A stretch of 64,000 bases of DNA from Candidatus Saccharimonadota bacterium (GCA_028286285.1 JAQBRV010000004.1:124001-188000), one strand, 5' to 3'; positions 36,863-46,664 are shown, counted from the first letter of the stretch. Notes: generated from the sequence alone by a model not told the origin. Program-made: numbers and translations.

Positions 36863-37996
36863 TTATTTAATAACCTTGGCGATTGCGGGCACGAGGCGCT
36901 CGTCAAAGACAGACGGAATGATCGTTTCGGCAGTCGGTGATTCAACCAAGGATGCGATTACTTCGGCAGCAGCGATTTTGTGCTGGTCGGTGATTTTGGC
37001 GACGCCATTATCGAGCGCGCCGCGGAAAATACCAGGAAAGGCGATGGCGTTATTTACTTGGTTTGGGAAATCGCTACGGCCAGTGGCGATGACAGCGACG
37101 CCGGCTTCTTTGGCAGCGTCGGGCATAATTTCAGGTGTTGGGTTGGCTAGCGCAAAGACAACAGCCCGAGCGTTCATTTTGGCGATCAACTCAGATGTTA
37201 AGAGGTCTGGTTGGCTGACACCGATAAAGACATCAGCACCACTCATGGCGTCTTCTAATAAACCGGAGGCTGACGCGTCGACGTAGTCGAGTAGTTTCTT
37301 CTTCTCATCGTTAAGGTCGTTGCGGCTTGAGCCGACGATACCCCTGCTATCAACGGCGACGATCGAACCAACACCGTAAAGGTGGAGTAATTTGGTGATG
37401 GCAGTACCAGCGGCACCAGCGCCGATGATAACAATTTTGCTATCGGCTAAGTTCTTACCGACGACTTTCATGGCGTTGATGAGCCCGGCGAGCACGACGA
37501 CGGCGGTGCCGTGTTGGTCATCGTGAAAGACAGGGATGTCGAGCTCGGCTTTTAGTCGTTCTTCGATTTCGAAACAAAGTGGGGCAGCAATATCTTCGAG
37601 GTTAATTGCACCAAAACTCGGTGCGATGGCTTTGACCGTGGCGACGATTTCGTCAGCTGTGTGGACATCGAGAGTAATCGGAACACTATCGATACCAGCG
37701 AAATGTTTAAAAAGTAGAGCCTTTCCTTCCATAACGGGCATAGAACCCTTCGGCCCGATATTACCGAGGCCAAGGACGGCTGAGCCGTCCGAAATGACGG
37801 CAACGAGATTATTAGTCCAAGTATAGACCGGTAGTAAGCTCGGATCATCGGCAATGGCACGACTGACAGCAGCCACGCCAGGGGTGTAGTAGGCGCTCAG
37901 TTTTTCTTTGGTCAGCTCATCACTATCACGCAGTGAAGTGGTTATTTTACCCTTATGATCTTTGTGGAGTTGGAGTGCGAGTTCGTCATAGTTCAT
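36863..37996 (-). CDS. Malate dehydrogenase (oxaloacetate-decarboxylating), malic enzyme
   Basis: Converts malate to pyruvate and CO2 with reduction of NAD(P)+. 377 aa, the short bacterial form without the phosphotransacetylase domain. Active-site Tyr in AYYTPGVAAVS, metal site VFHDDQHGTAVV, KGSMPVMEGKALLFKHFAG, and the nucleotide fold IVIIGAGAAGTAI. Minus-strand TATACT (38005-38010; TGCTATACT) lies 8 nt before the ATG: leaderless. The following AAAGA is not a proper ribosome site. Confidence 0.93.
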   Translation of the reverse strand: MNYDELALQLHKDHKGKITTSLRDSDELTKEKLSAYYTPGVAAVSRAIADDPSLLPVYTWTNNLVAVISDGSAVLGLGNIGPKGSMPVMEGKALLFKHFAGIDSVPITLDVHTADEIVATVKAIAPSFGAINLEDIAAPLCFEIEERLKAELDIPVFHDDQHGTAVVVLAGLINAMKVVGKNLADSKIVIIGAGAAGTAITKLLHLYGVGSIVAVDSRGIVGSSRNDLNDEKKKLLDYVDASASGLLEDAMSGADVFIGVSQPDLLTSELIAKMNARAVVFALANPTPEIMPDAAKEAGVAVIATGRSDFPNQVNNAIAFPGIFRGALDNGVAKITDQHKIAAAEVIASLVESPTAETIIPSVFDERLVPAIAKVIK

Positions 37997-38146
37997 ATCT
38001 TTCTAGTATAGCAAATCTAAAGAGGTTTTACTTTTAGAGTGCCAGCCTACAAAAGAAATAAAGTATCCATTGCCCCTTTAAAACAGTTGCAGAATATGCT
38101 ATAGTTGAAAGCTGATTGTACTATAAATGAGTAAAGCGAGAAAAAT

Positions 38147-38581
38147 ATGAGTTTTGCACTAATTCAAAAGGTTAATGACGAGCAGAAAAAGCATGCCGTT
38201 GTTGACGTACGTAGCGGTGACACCGTGCGCGTACACCAAAAGATTAAAGAAGGTACCAAAGAGCGTATCCAGATTTTCGAAGGCGTGGTTATTCGGACTG
38301 ACAACAAACAGCAGCACACCTCACGAATTACGGTTCGTAAAATTGCCAGTGGTGTTGGTGTTGAAAAGAGCTTCCTGCTCCACAGTCCACTCGTCGCCAA
38401 GGTAGAAGTTGTTCGTCGTGCTAAGGTTCGCCGTAACTATCTTTCATTCCTACGCAACCGTAGTGGTAAGAGTGCTCGTTTGACAGCACAAAACTTTGAT
38501 CGTGAAGGTATCAACACTGTTGCTGAAGCACCAGTTGCCGAAGAGGTCGTTGAAGCACCTGCGGAAGATAAAGCAGAATAA
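38147..38581 (+). CDS. rplS: 50S ribosomal protein L19
   Basis: Ribosomal protein at the 30S-50S interface. 144 aa against about 115 for the family: the L19 core ([61 protein letters not shown]) is followed by an acidic Ala/Glu/Val tail of about 25 residues. Upstream -10 candidates are TGCTATAGT (around 38098) and TACTAT (around 38119). Followed by a strong terminator. Confidence 0.95.
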   Translation: MSFALIQKVNDEQKKHAVVDVRSGDTVRVHQKIKEGTKERIQIFEGVVIRTDNKQQHTSRITVRKIASGVGVEKSFLLHSPLVAKVEVVRRAKVRRNYLSFLRNRSGKSARLTAQNFDREGINTVAEAPVAEEVVEAPAEDKAE

Positions 38582-38595
38582 AATTGCCATCCTCC

Positions 38596-38630
38596 AAAAT
38601 ACCCGCCCATGCAGGCGGGTATTTTAATTA
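38596..38630 (+). terminator. Intrinsic terminator of rplS
   Basis: AAAATACCCGCC (38596-38607) pairs perfectly with GGCGGGTATTTT (38614-38625), 12 bp, loop CATGCA, followed by AATTA. The -10 of the next gene begins 8 nt later. Confidence 0.88.
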
Positions 38631-38632
38631 GG

Positions 38633-38638
38633 TATAAT
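38633..38638 (+). promoter_or_regulatory. Leaderless -10 of the RNase HII gene
   Basis: GGTATAAT directly after the rplS terminator and 6 nt before the ATG at 38645. Confidence 0.65.
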
Positions 38639-38644
38639 GAAACA

Positions 38645-39601
38645 ATGATTCTTGGTATCGATGAAGTTGGGCGCGGGCCATGGGCAGGACCACTGGTGGT
38701 GGGAGCGGTGGTGCTTGGTAGCGCGGAGATCGATGGCCTGACCGACAGCAAGAAACTCACCAAGAAACGTCGGGAGGAATTGAGTCAGTTGATTTATGAC
38801 CAGGCAGCTGGTGTTGGGTTAGGATGGGTGTCCGCTGATCAGATAGACGAGATTGGATTGAGCACTGCACTCAGACTGGCCACACGCCTGGCGGTCGAGC
38901 AAATCACAGCTAGCTATCACGAAATTATCATCGATGGAACAATCAATTTTCTGGCTGAAACCAGCAAAGGTCAGTATGTGACAACGCTTAAGAAGGCTGA
39001 TTTACTCATCCCGAGCGTCTCAGCCGCCTCGATCGTGGCTAAGGTCGCCCGTGATGCCTATATGACCGAACAAGATATCGTCTACCCTGGCTATAGCTTC
39101 AAGAGCCACGTCGGGTACGGTACAGCACTTCACCGATCGGCAATAGAAAAACTCGGCGTCACACCGCTCCACCGACTTTCGTTCGCACCGCTTGCGAAAT
39201 ACAAAACGTTAGTATCATCAGCTGCATCAGAACAAAATAACTCTACTGGCGTGACGACTAAAAAGATTGGTGATGAAGCTGAAAATTCAGCAGCCTTATA
39301 TTTACAAACACTCGGACACACAGTCCTGGAGCGCAATTGGAAAACTAAATACTGCGAAATTGACATTGTCTCGCAGTCTGGTGAGACGATCTATTTCACC
39401 GAGGTAAAATACCGCCGACAGTCACAGCAGGGTGGTGGATTAGCGGCCATTACAGTGACAAAATTACATAAAATGCGTTTTGCAGCGCGCGTCTATGCCT
39501 CATACCGAAAGCTGAGCGATACTGACATGAAACTATCGGTCATGTCACTCACCGGTGAGCCACCGGTTGTCGAGACGTTTTTAGAGCTTGAGGAGAGCTG
39601 A
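38645..39601 (+). CDS. rnhB: RNase HII fused to a YraN/UPF0102 endonuclease-like domain
   Basis: 318 aa. Residues about 1-195 are RNase HII, which nicks RNA in RNA-DNA hybrids: MILGIDEVGRGPWAGP, SVSAASIVAKVARDAYM, YPGYSFKSHVGYGTALH. After a linker, residues about 208-318 match YraN (UPF0102): GDEAENSAALYLQTLGH, CEIDIVSQ and TEVKYRRQSQQGG, keeping the D-ExK nuclease pattern. The two are usually separate neighbouring genes. Start at ATG 38645 (6 nt after the -10); the upstream ATG at 38609 is within the terminator. It overlaps pepN by 21 nt tail to tail. Confidence 0.9.
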   Translation: MILGIDEVGRGPWAGPLVVGAVVLGSAEIDGLTDSKKLTKKRREELSQLIYDQAAGVGLGWVSADQIDEIGLSTALRLATRLAVEQITASYHEIIIDGTINFLAETSKGQYVTTLKKADLLIPSVSAASIVAKVARDAYMTEQDIVYPGYSFKSHVGYGTALHRSAIEKLGVTPLHRLSFAPLAKYKTLVSSAASEQNNSTGVTTKKIGDEAENSAALYLQTLGHTVLERNWKTKYCEIDIVSQSGETIYFTEVKYRRQSQQGGGLAAITVTKLHKMRFAARVYASYRKLSDTDMKLSVMSLTGEPPVVETFLELEES

Positions 39602-42085
39602 GCGCACGGCTGGACCGTCGTGTTCGATCAGGTCGACACGACCTTCGATCTCACTAATACCCATCGCAATCACGCGTGTCAAAGCGGGAATTTCCTTGAG
39701 CGGCGTAAAGAACGAGATGTATTCTTCGAGTTGGGGGCGGGTAGTTAATCCAGACGCGGCGTAGCGCGGATAATCATCGAAGCTTTTGTCGCCGCTAAAT
39801 GTTTGCTCGATCCATGCCCAGTTATCACGTACCCACTGCCAGGTTTTTTCGCGGCTTTCTTTGCCGCGGATGAGATACACGAACCAACGAGCTACGTCTT
39901 GGTTGCGAACGACGGACGAGTCGGTGAGCTGGCTGAGCAGGAGGTCAATTGCGACGGGATCTTTGGTCGAGGTGAGCCCGTAGGCTATGTCTTGTTGCAG
40001 TTCGGCAGAGCTGGTGGTTTTGTAGCGTTCCAGTAGACCCGTGACGATACCAGCCTCATCACTATGACGCACCACGGTACAAATAATAAGCGCACGCAGT
40101 TCAGGATCAAGTGCTTCAAGATCATGGTCGGCATACAGCTCTTTAGCCTTATCTATGACGGTCTTATCTTCACCGTAGACCATCAGTGCCAGGATGGTGG
40201 CGCGGAGTTTGGTGTCATTGTCGGGTTCATCCTTGTGCATGTCCCAGCCGAGTCGCTCATATTCCTGCTGCGCAATTCTCCGCGCTAGTTCACGAAGTTT
40301 CTGTTCGGCCGCTTCATCGTCGACAACGAACTTTTTGAGTTCGCCAATCGCAAGACTGATAATATCCCAGACACTATCAACAGTCTCGGCTCGATAGGCG
40401 TCAAGCAGCGGGATCAATTCGGCACTACTAATGACGCCGCCACGCGCCAACATCGTCTGTTCGTGCAGTAGCTGCAAACGATCGAGAGGCGAAAGTGCAT
40501 CGGCGCGTACCTGCTCGATCAAGCGGGCGAGGTGGACAGTCGGGTAATGGGTAATAAAATGCGCCGAATCACCCACGTTGAACCGTTCATCGTCAGCGAT
40601 TGGCAGATGCAATTCCTTGGTTTCCATCAGAGCCGGCACATCTTCTTCGGACAATGCGTTCAAAGGAATCGGCCACAGCGCCGTGCTTGGTTCATGTGGT
40701 CCGACAAAAAATTGTTCTTGTGACAGTCCGTCAGGTGTGACATGAAGCACTGGGTAGCCGGGCTGTGAAATCCAGGTATTCATAAAATCGGCAATCGGTT
40801 TGCCACTGGCTTCAGACAGTTCGTCCCACAAGTCCTTACCCTCTGTGTTGCCGTAGGCGTAATGCAGGAAGTACTGTTTAAGTCCTGCTTGAAAAGCGTG
40901 GTCGCCAATGTAGTGCTGTAACATGCGCAGTAATCGCGCACCTTTGGCGTAAACGATTGCGCCATCAAACAGAGTGCTGATTTCGTCGGGATGATTGACG
41001 TCGATCTGAACCGGCTGTACGCCATCGATCGCATCGCGTCGGAGCGCCATGATGCTCTCGTGTGAGGCAAATTCAAGCCAAATGTCCCATTCGGGATGAA
41101 GGGCGTCAACCGCGATGTACTCCATTAACGTGGCGAAGCTTTCGTTGAGCCACAAATTATTCCACCATTTCATCGTTACCAAGTTGCCGAACCACTGGTG
41201 CGACAACTCGTGAGCAATGACCGTAGCGATGTAGCGTTTGCTGCTGATGCCGGTGGTCTTCGGATCCGCGAGTAGCGCAATTTCCCGGTACGTAATCAGT
41301 CCCCAGTTTTCCATAGCACCTGATGAAAAGTCAGGCAGCGCCACGTGGTCGGATTTGGGCAGTGGGTAGGGTGTGTCGAAATAGCTATCAAAAAAATCGA
41401 TTGTGCGGGTCGCAATATCGAGGGCATAGTCTAGGCTTTCCGCTGGCTGAGCCGGCGTCGCCCAGATATTAACTTCCACGCCACCTTCAGTAGTGGCTGA
41501 TTTTTTGTGCAGTTCACCAGTTACCCATGCTAGCAAGTAAGAACTCATGCGCGGTGTGGTCGTGAATCGAGTCACTAGCTTACCGCTTTCTTCTCGCTGC
41601 CATTGGGTGGGCATGTTGCTCAGCACTGTGATGCCCATCTCGGTCGTGAGGGTGACGTCAAAGGTTGCCTTGGCTTCTGGCTCATCAACACATGGGAATA
41701 CTTCGCGGGCATGGTGGCTTTCGAACTGAGTAGCTAACAGTTCTTTCTTGACCCCGTCATGATCGTAGTAGCAGGGGTAAAGTCCGTGCATGGCGTCGGT
41801 AATCGTACCGGAAAATCCCACCACTACGATATGTTTGCCGGGTTGCAGGTTATCTTGGGCGATATTGAGCTGATCATTGTCACCGTGCGCGTAGGTGGCG
41901 GCCTTGCCATCGACAGTTACTGTGCTAATCGTCAAATCTTTGCTATGCAGAGCAATCGCACCAGCGGCAGCTTCGCCTTCAATCGTGACGGTGCCACTAA
42001 ATGTTCGTTGTTCACGCTCCAGAACGAGCGAGAGGTCATAGTCGGTTGGGGCGAAGGTATGGATAAGTCGAGGGACAGTTTGCAT
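39581..42085 (-). CDS. pepN: M1-family zinc aminopeptidase
   Basis: Removes N-terminal amino acids from peptides. 834 aa. Substrate motif GAMENWGLITYRE, zinc site VIAHELSHQWFGN with the downstream Glu in LWLNESFATLMEY, and an ERAP1-like helical C-terminal domain. No signal peptide, so cytosolic. Start at ATG 42085 (MQTVPRL): minus-strand TGGTACAAT (42092-42100) ends 6 nt upstream. An AGGAGG lies directly against the ATG, too close to act as a ribosome site and before the likely transcription start. Confidence 0.93.
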   Translation of the reverse strand: MQTVPRLIHTFAPTDYDLSLVLEREQRTFSGTVTIEGEAAAGAIALHSKDLTISTVTVDGKAATYAHGDNDQLNIAQDNLQPGKHIVVVGFSGTITDAMHGLYPCYYDHDGVKKELLATQFESHHAREVFPCVDEPEAKATFDVTLTTEMGITVLSNMPTQWQREESGKLVTRFTTTPRMSSYLLAWVTGELHKKSATTEGGVEVNIWATPAQPAESLDYALDIATRTIDFFDSYFDTPYPLPKSDHVALPDFSSGAMENWGLITYREIALLADPKTTGISSKRYIATVIAHELSHQWFGNLVTMKWWNNLWLNESFATLMEYIAVDALHPEWDIWLEFASHESIMALRRDAIDGVQPVQIDVNHPDEISTLFDGAIVYAKGARLLRMLQHYIGDHAFQAGLKQYFLHYAYGNTEGKDLWDELSEASGKPIADFMNTWISQPGYPVLHVTPDGLSQEQFFVGPHEPSTALWPIPLNALSEEDVPALMETKELHLPIADDERFNVGDSAHFITHYPTVHLARLIEQVRADALSPLDRLQLLHEQTMLARGGVISSAELIPLLDAYRAETVDSVWDIISLAIGELKKFVVDDEAAEQKLRELARRIAQQEYERLGWDMHKDEPDNDTKLRATILALMVYGEDKTVIDKAKELYADHDLEALDPELRALIICTVVRHSDEAGIVTGLLERYKTTSSAELQQDIAYGLTSTKDPVAIDLLLSQLTDSSVVRNQDVARWFVYLIRGKESREKTWQWVRDNWAWIEQTFSGDKSFDDYPRYAASGLTTRPQLEEYISFFTPLKEIPALTRVIAMGISEIEGRVDLIEHDGPAVRSALLKL

Positions 42086-42120
42086 CCTCCTATTGTACCA
42101 AAGGTATAATGGATTCCATG
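42083..42120. promoter_or_regulatory. Overlapping divergent leaderless promoters
   Basis: Minus-strand TACAAT (42092-42097) and plus-strand TATAAT (42105-42110) are 7 bp apart; the two start codons (42085 and 42118) are only 32 bp apart. Each promoter's upstream polymerase contacts must lie in the other gene's coding sequence. Confidence 0.65.
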
Positions 42121-42807
42121 ACAACTCGTTACCGAACTCGGCGTCTTATCGGCATAGTCTTGGTGCTATTGGTGACGGGTGCCACGATTATCTCGAACCC
42201 TCAGCTATATGAATCAGAGACGCCAGCGACTCAGCAGGCCGCAGGCGATAGTTCGGCTGTCGCTGCTTTGGCGTCGCTTCCTGTCAAAGGCAAAGCACCA
42301 AAGAGTGGCTACAGTCGCAGCCAGTTTGGTGATGGCTGGGCGACCGCAACAGGATGCGACACGCGCAATATTATCCTGCACCGCGATCTGCAGCAGTCAC
42401 TCGTGGGTGAAGGTTGCAAAATACTCAGCGGCACACTGCACGATCCGTATACTGGGAGGGATATCGCCTTTATGCGGGGTGAAGAGAGTAGCCAGCTCGT
42501 CCAGATTGATCACGTAGTGGCGCTCAGTAATGCCTGGCAAACGGGTGCCCAGCAGCTAGCCAGCGATCAGCGAACTGCCTTCGCTAACGATCCCCTTAAT
42601 CTTCTGGCGGTTGAGGGTGCTGCCAATCAGCAAAAGAGCGACGGCGATGCAGCCACCTGGCTGCCGTCGAACAAAGCCTTCCGTTGCCAGTATGTTGCTC
42701 GACAGATCGCCGTCAAACAGAAATATACCCTGTGGGTCGTTGTGGCCGAAAAAGCGGCTATTGAGCGAATCCTCGACACGTGTCCTTCCCAGTCACTACC
42801 TCGATAA
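42118..42807 (+). CDS. Exported HNH (DUF1524-like) endonuclease
   Basis: 229 aa from ATG 42118 (an upstream ATG at 42109 is part of the -10). N-terminal membrane/signal segment (RTRRLIGIVLVLLVTGATI), then a His-Asn-His nuclease domain: DHVVALSNAW holds the catalytic His, and NDPLNLLAVEGAANQQKSDG with WLPSN fits the DUF1524/GmrSD-type C-terminal part. Four cysteines suggest disulfides outside the cell. An exported nuclease could supply nucleotides from external DNA to an organism with poor biosynthesis (inference). Confidence 0.82.
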   Translation: MTTRYRTRRLIGIVLVLLVTGATIISNPQLYESETPATQQAAGDSSAVAALASLPVKGKAPKSGYSRSQFGDGWATATGCDTRNIILHRDLQQSLVGEGCKILSGTLHDPYTGRDIAFMRGEESSQLVQIDHVVALSNAWQTGAQQLASDQRTAFANDPLNLLAVEGAANQQKSDGDAATWLPSNKAFRCQYVARQIAVKQKYTLWVVVAEKAAIERILDTCPSQSLPR

Positions 42808-42821
42808 ATGAATCAAAAAGC

Positions 42822-42850
42822 TTGCCAACAATCAAAGATCAATATATACT
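42822..42850 (+). promoter_or_regulatory. Promoter of nusA
   Basis: TTGCCA (42822-42827), 17 nt, TATACT (42845-42850). Transcription would start near 42857, giving a leader of about 73 nt. Confidence 0.6.
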
Positions 42851-42866
42851 GTTAGGTAGTACATTT

Positions 42867-42890
42867 CCGGCCGGCAGGTCGGATTTTTTC
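42867..42890 (+). terminator. Intrinsic terminator inside the nusA leader (possible attenuator)
   Basis: CCGGCC-GGCA-GGTCGG (one G-T pair) followed by ATTTTTTC. It lies downstream of the nusA promoter and 40 nt before its ATG, so it can stop the nusA transcript itself. It would also end read-through from the HNH gene. Confidence 0.6.
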
Positions 42891-42929
42891 ATAAAGAAGC
42901 GTGAATAACGCACGAAAGGAAATCACAAC

Positions 42930-44054
42930 ATGGATGAACTTAATCTGAAGCAATTAACTCTCGCGGTGCGTACCATCGCTGAGGAAAAAAACCTCCCCGA
43001 AGAGACAGTCCTAAGTATTATTGAGCAAGCGATTGCTGCGGCTTGGCGCCGCGATAATGGTGAACGCGACCAAGAGGTTCGTGCCAAATTAAACGTCAAT
43101 GACGGTACAGCCAAGGTCTTTGTTGCTCGTGAAGTCGTCGAGCTCGTTGGGTCTGATGCCCTCGAAATAAGCCTGGCAGATGCAAAAAAGGTTAAAAAAG
43201 ATGCTGCACTTGGCGATAGCATCGAAGATGAGCACGATGTTGTCAGCTTCGGCCGTGTGGCTGCCCAGACTGCCAAGCAAGTTGTCCTGCAACGCCTCCG
43301 CGAAGCCGAGCGCGAAGTTGTCCTCGAAGAATACGAAGACAAAATTGGTACCATCGTGACCGGTACTGTCCAGCGCGTTGAACCACGAGTTATCCGAGTT
43401 GAGCTCGGTAAAGCCACTGGTATTATTCCGCAGAGCGAGCAAATCCAGGGCGAATTTTACAGCATCGGTAGCCGCCTCAAGGTGTTCATTAAAGACATTG
43501 AGCGCGATAATCGTGGTCCGCAGCTGATTTTGAGCCGTGGCAACGAAGCCTTCGTTGAGCATCTCTTTGCTCAGGAAGTTCCAGAAATGGATTCTGGCGC
43601 TGTCGAAATCAAAGCAATCGCTCGTGAAGCCGGTCGTCGTACTAAACTCGCGGTTGCAAGCACTGTTCCTGGGGTTGACCCGGTCGGTACATTCGTCGGC
43701 GGTCACGGTACTCGTGTTCAGGCTGTCATGAACGAGATTGGTGATCAAGAGAAAATCGACATTATCACCTTTAGTGACAACTCAGAAGAGTTCATTCGCA
43801 ATGCGCTGAGCCCAGCCGAAGTTGTGAAGGTAGAGATCAACGAAAAAGATAAGCGTGCGAAGGTGTTCGTTAAAGAAGACCAGCAATCGATTGCGATTGG
43901 CCGCGCAGGTCAAAACGTCCGCCTGGCGAGCCGTCTGACTGGTTATGAGCTCGATATTGAGCCTGCGACTGCCGACAAGCCTGCCGAGCAAAAGCCAAAG
44001 AAGAATATCGAAGATAGCTTGTTGAACGCTGTCGAAGAAGCTTCCGAAGAATAA
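42930..44054 (+). CDS. nusA: Transcription termination/antitermination factor NusA
   Basis: RNA polymerase-binding factor controlling pausing and termination. 374 aa: N-terminal polymerase-binding domain (LAVRTIAEEKNLPEETVLSI), S1 domain (IGTIVTGTVQRVEPR), then two KH domains (AREAGRRTKLAVAS, GTRVQAVMNEI, GRAGQNVRLASRLTGYELDI). The acidic C-terminal repeats of E. coli NusA are absent, replaced by a short Glu-rich tail. Ribosome site AAAGGAA. A leader terminator suggests self-regulation. Confidence 0.93.
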   Translation: MDELNLKQLTLAVRTIAEEKNLPEETVLSIIEQAIAAAWRRDNGERDQEVRAKLNVNDGTAKVFVAREVVELVGSDALEISLADAKKVKKDAALGDSIEDEHDVVSFGRVAAQTAKQVVLQRLREAEREVVLEEYEDKIGTIVTGTVQRVEPRVIRVELGKATGIIPQSEQIQGEFYSIGSRLKVFIKDIERDNRGPQLILSRGNEAFVEHLFAQEVPEMDSGAVEIKAIAREAGRRTKLAVASTVPGVDPVGTFVGGHGTRVQAVMNEIGDQEKIDIITFSDNSEEFIRNALSPAEVVKVEINEKDKRAKVFVKEDQQSIAIGRAGQNVRLASRLTGYELDIEPATADKPAEQKPKKNIEDSLLNAVEEASEE

Positions 44055-44075
44055 CAGATTATATCAAAAATAGAA

Positions 44076-44115
44076 CTAGCACTCTCTTGACCCGAGTGCT
44101 AGTTTTTAATATACT
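44076..44115 (+). promoter_or_regulatory. CIRCE operator overlapping the clpC promoter; also nusA terminator
   Basis: CTAGCACTC-N9-GAGTGCTAG (44076-44084 and 44094-44102) matches the HrcA-binding CIRCE element (TTAGCACTC-N9-GAGTGCTAA) at 16 of 18 positions with the exact 9-bp spacing. The -35 TTGACC (44087-44092) lies within its spacer and, after 17 nt, the -10 TATACT is at 44110-44115. HrcA bound here would block the promoter. The same repeat followed by TTTTT could fold as a terminator for nusA. Confidence 0.85.
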
Positions 44116-44183
44116 AGATATAGTAAGTAGGGAAACAAGATAAAGGGCTTGCGCCTAGCATCTAAAGGAAGGATAATGAATTT

Positions 44184-46664
44184 ATGGCAGATGATTTCGC
44201 TGAATTTGTCGGTCGTCACCTAACCGACAATGCTCGGACTAGTTTGCAGCATGCTGACGCCATTGCTCGTGGCTACGGCAGTGCTTACATTGGTACTGAA
44301 CATATCCTCCTTGGTGTCTTAGCGCAGGGTTCATCAGTCGGAGCCAAACTATTGGCTGATGTCGGCGTCACACTTGATCGTGCCGAATTGGCTCTCAACC
44401 TGACACCCCGGAATCTCATTGTCAGCACTGGCGCCAAAGGCCTGTCCGAGACCGCCAAGCTGACGCTCAAAATGAGTTGGGAAATCGCCCAAGAGTTCCA
44501 CCAGGACTTCCTGGGTACCGAACATATCCTCTACAGTATTCTGAGTCAGAAAAATGCCCGAGCGACCGTGCTACTACGAGATATGAACATTAATCTTATT
44601 GAACTAAAATCAGAGCTAGAAGAGTTCTTCGATCGCCAGCAGAGTGCCTACCAAGGTCTCGATGCCGACATGCTCGATGCACCGACCAAGAAAAAGGGCA
44701 AAGGTGGCGCGCTCGAGATCTTTGGTATTGATCTTACGAGCGAAGCCAAGCACGGTCAGCTCGACCCTGTAATCGGTCGCGACTCACAAACCGAGCGTAT
44801 CATTACCATTCTCAGCCGCCGCACCAAGAATAATCCTGTTCTGATTGGTGAACCAGGCGTCGGCAAGACCGCGATTGTTGAGGGTCTGGCTCAACGTATC
44901 GCCTACGAAGACGTACCGGATCACCTGCTCGACAAACGCGTCGTCCAGCTTGATCTGGCTGCTATGATCGCCGGTACTAAATACCGCGGTGAATTCGAAG
45001 AACGGCTCAAAAAAGTTATTACTGAACTCAAAGCACAAAAGAATGTAATCGTCTTTATTGATGAGCTCCACTTGCTGGTGGGTGCTGGAGCAGCCGAAGG
45101 CGCGCTCGATGCGGCCAATATGCTAAAACCCGCTCTGGCGCGAGGTGAAATTCACCTGATTGGTGCCACCACGCTGGATGAATATCGTAAACACATCGAA
45201 AAAGACAGTGCCCTGGAGCGCCGCTTCCAGACCATCGTTGTACCTGAGCCGAGTACTAAAGATACGATTGCTATTTTGAAAGGTCTCAAGGGTCACTACG
45301 AAAAGCATCATGGGGTTACGATCAACGAGGATCTCATCGAGGATGCCGTCTATATGGCCGAACGCTACATTTCCGAGCGTTTCATGCCTGACAAAGCAAT
45401 TGATGTTATCGACGAAGCTGCGGCTCTGGTACGCGTTAAAAAAGGCCGCAAGCCAAGCAAGCTGCGTGACTTTACCAAGCAGCTAAAAAACCTGAATGAA
45501 AAGATGGAAGAAGCCGTTGTGGCTGAAGATTACGAACGTGCCGCGCTCTATAAAACGCGCATTAGCCAGATTAGCAAGAAGCTCGACGAGACCAAGGAAG
45601 AATTTGAAAAGAAGACGCCTGTCGTACTGAGTGATGACGACGTGGCGCATGCCGTGGCTATGATGACCGGCATCCCCGTCAAGCGTGTCCAAAAATCTGA
45701 AGCAAAACTCCTCCGCAACCTCGAGAAACACTTGGCGAAATACATCATTGGTCAGCACGAAGCGGTCGGCAAAGTGGCCCGAGCCATTCGTCGTTCTCGT
45801 AGTGGCGTGGCCAGTAACCAGCGTCCGATCGGTTCGTTTGTCTTTATGGGTCCGACTGGTGTTGGTAAAACGGAGCTGGCGAAAGTTCTGGCTCGTGAAG
45901 TCTTCGGCAGCGATGACGCTCTGATTAAGATCGACATGAGCGAATTTGGCGAACGGCACAACACCTCACGACTGCTCGGTGCACCAGCCGGTTACGTCGG
46001 CTATGATGATGGCGGTCAATTGACTGACAAGATTCGTCGCCAACCGTACAGCGTCGTGCTATTTGATGAAATTGAAAAAGCCCACCCGGAAGTTTTCCAA
46101 ATCCTACTGCAACTCCTTGAAGATGGCAAACTGACCGACGCCAAAGGCCGTCAGGTTAACTTTAGTAACGCGATCATCATCCTTACCAGCAACCTCGGTG
46201 CCGACCGGATGATGAAAGAGTCGAGTCTTGGCTTCCACGCTACCAACAAGTCTGACGAAAAGCAGCTCGATGTCGAGCATGAACGCAATGCGGCCGCCGC
46301 GCATGATGCGCTCGAAAACATGATGCGCCCTGAGCTCATCAACCGTTTCGATGCCATCGTTACCTTCAAGGCGCTGACTCGCAAAGAAGTCGGCAAAATT
46401 TTCGATAACTTCATCAATGAGTTGCAACAAAGACTAGTACGAAAGGGTATCCATCTGGTTATCACACCAGCAGCTAAACGCTTCCTGGTCAGTGAAGGTC
46501 ACGATGAGAAGTTTGGTGCTCGGCCACTGCGTCGTACTATCCAAGAACTGTTGGAGCACCCATTGGCGGATGGTATTTTGTCTGGCGAATATGAACAAGG
46601 CACCGTTCTGACGGTAGGAGCGAAAAAAGGTGGAATCTTCATCACCGTCACCAACGAGAACTAA
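44184..46664 (+). CDS. clpC: AAA+ chaperone-protease ATPase ClpC
   Basis: Unfoldase that feeds proteins to ClpP. 826 aa: double Clp-N repeat ([32 protein letters not shown]), first ATPase ([18 protein letters not shown]), a UVR/middle domain ([20 protein letters not shown]) that marks ClpC as opposed to ClpA, second ATPase ([15 protein letters not shown]) and the D2-small domain. AAGGAAGG precedes the ATG by about 11 nt. Under CIRCE control, so heat-shock regulated. It overlaps the next gene by 35 nt. Confidence 0.94.
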   Translation: MADDFAEFVGRHLTDNARTSLQHADAIARGYGSAYIGTEHILLGVLAQGSSVGAKLLADVGVTLDRAELALNLTPRNLIVSTGAKGLSETAKLTLKMSWEIAQEFHQDFLGTEHILYSILSQKNARATVLLRDMNINLIELKSELEEFFDRQQSAYQGLDADMLDAPTKKKGKGGALEIFGIDLTSEAKHGQLDPVIGRDSQTERIITILSRRTKNNPVLIGEPGVGKTAIVEGLAQRIAYEDVPDHLLDKRVVQLDLAAMIAGTKYRGEFEERLKKVITELKAQKNVIVFIDELHLLVGAGAAEGALDAANMLKPALARGEIHLIGATTLDEYRKHIEKDSALERRFQTIVVPEPSTKDTIAILKGLKGHYEKHHGVTINEDLIEDAVYMAERYISERFMPDKAIDVIDEAAALVRVKKGRKPSKLRDFTKQLKNLNEKMEEAVVAEDYERAALYKTRISQISKKLDETKEEFEKKTPVVLSDDDVAHAVAMMTGIPVKRVQKSEAKLLRNLEKHLAKYIIGQHEAVGKVARAIRRSRSGVASNQRPIGSFVFMGPTGVGKTELAKVLAREVFGSDDALIKIDMSEFGERHNTSRLLGAPAGYVGYDDGGQLTDKIRRQPYSVVLFDEIEKAHPEVFQILLQLLEDGKLTDAKGRQVNFSNAIIILTSNLGADRMMKESSLGFHATNKSDEKQLDVEHERNAAAAHDALENMMRPELINRFDAIVTFKALTRKEVGKIFDNFINELQQRLVRKGIHLVITPAAKRFLVSEGHDEKFGARPLRRTIQELLEHPLADGILSGEYEQGTVLTVGAKKGGIFITVTNEN

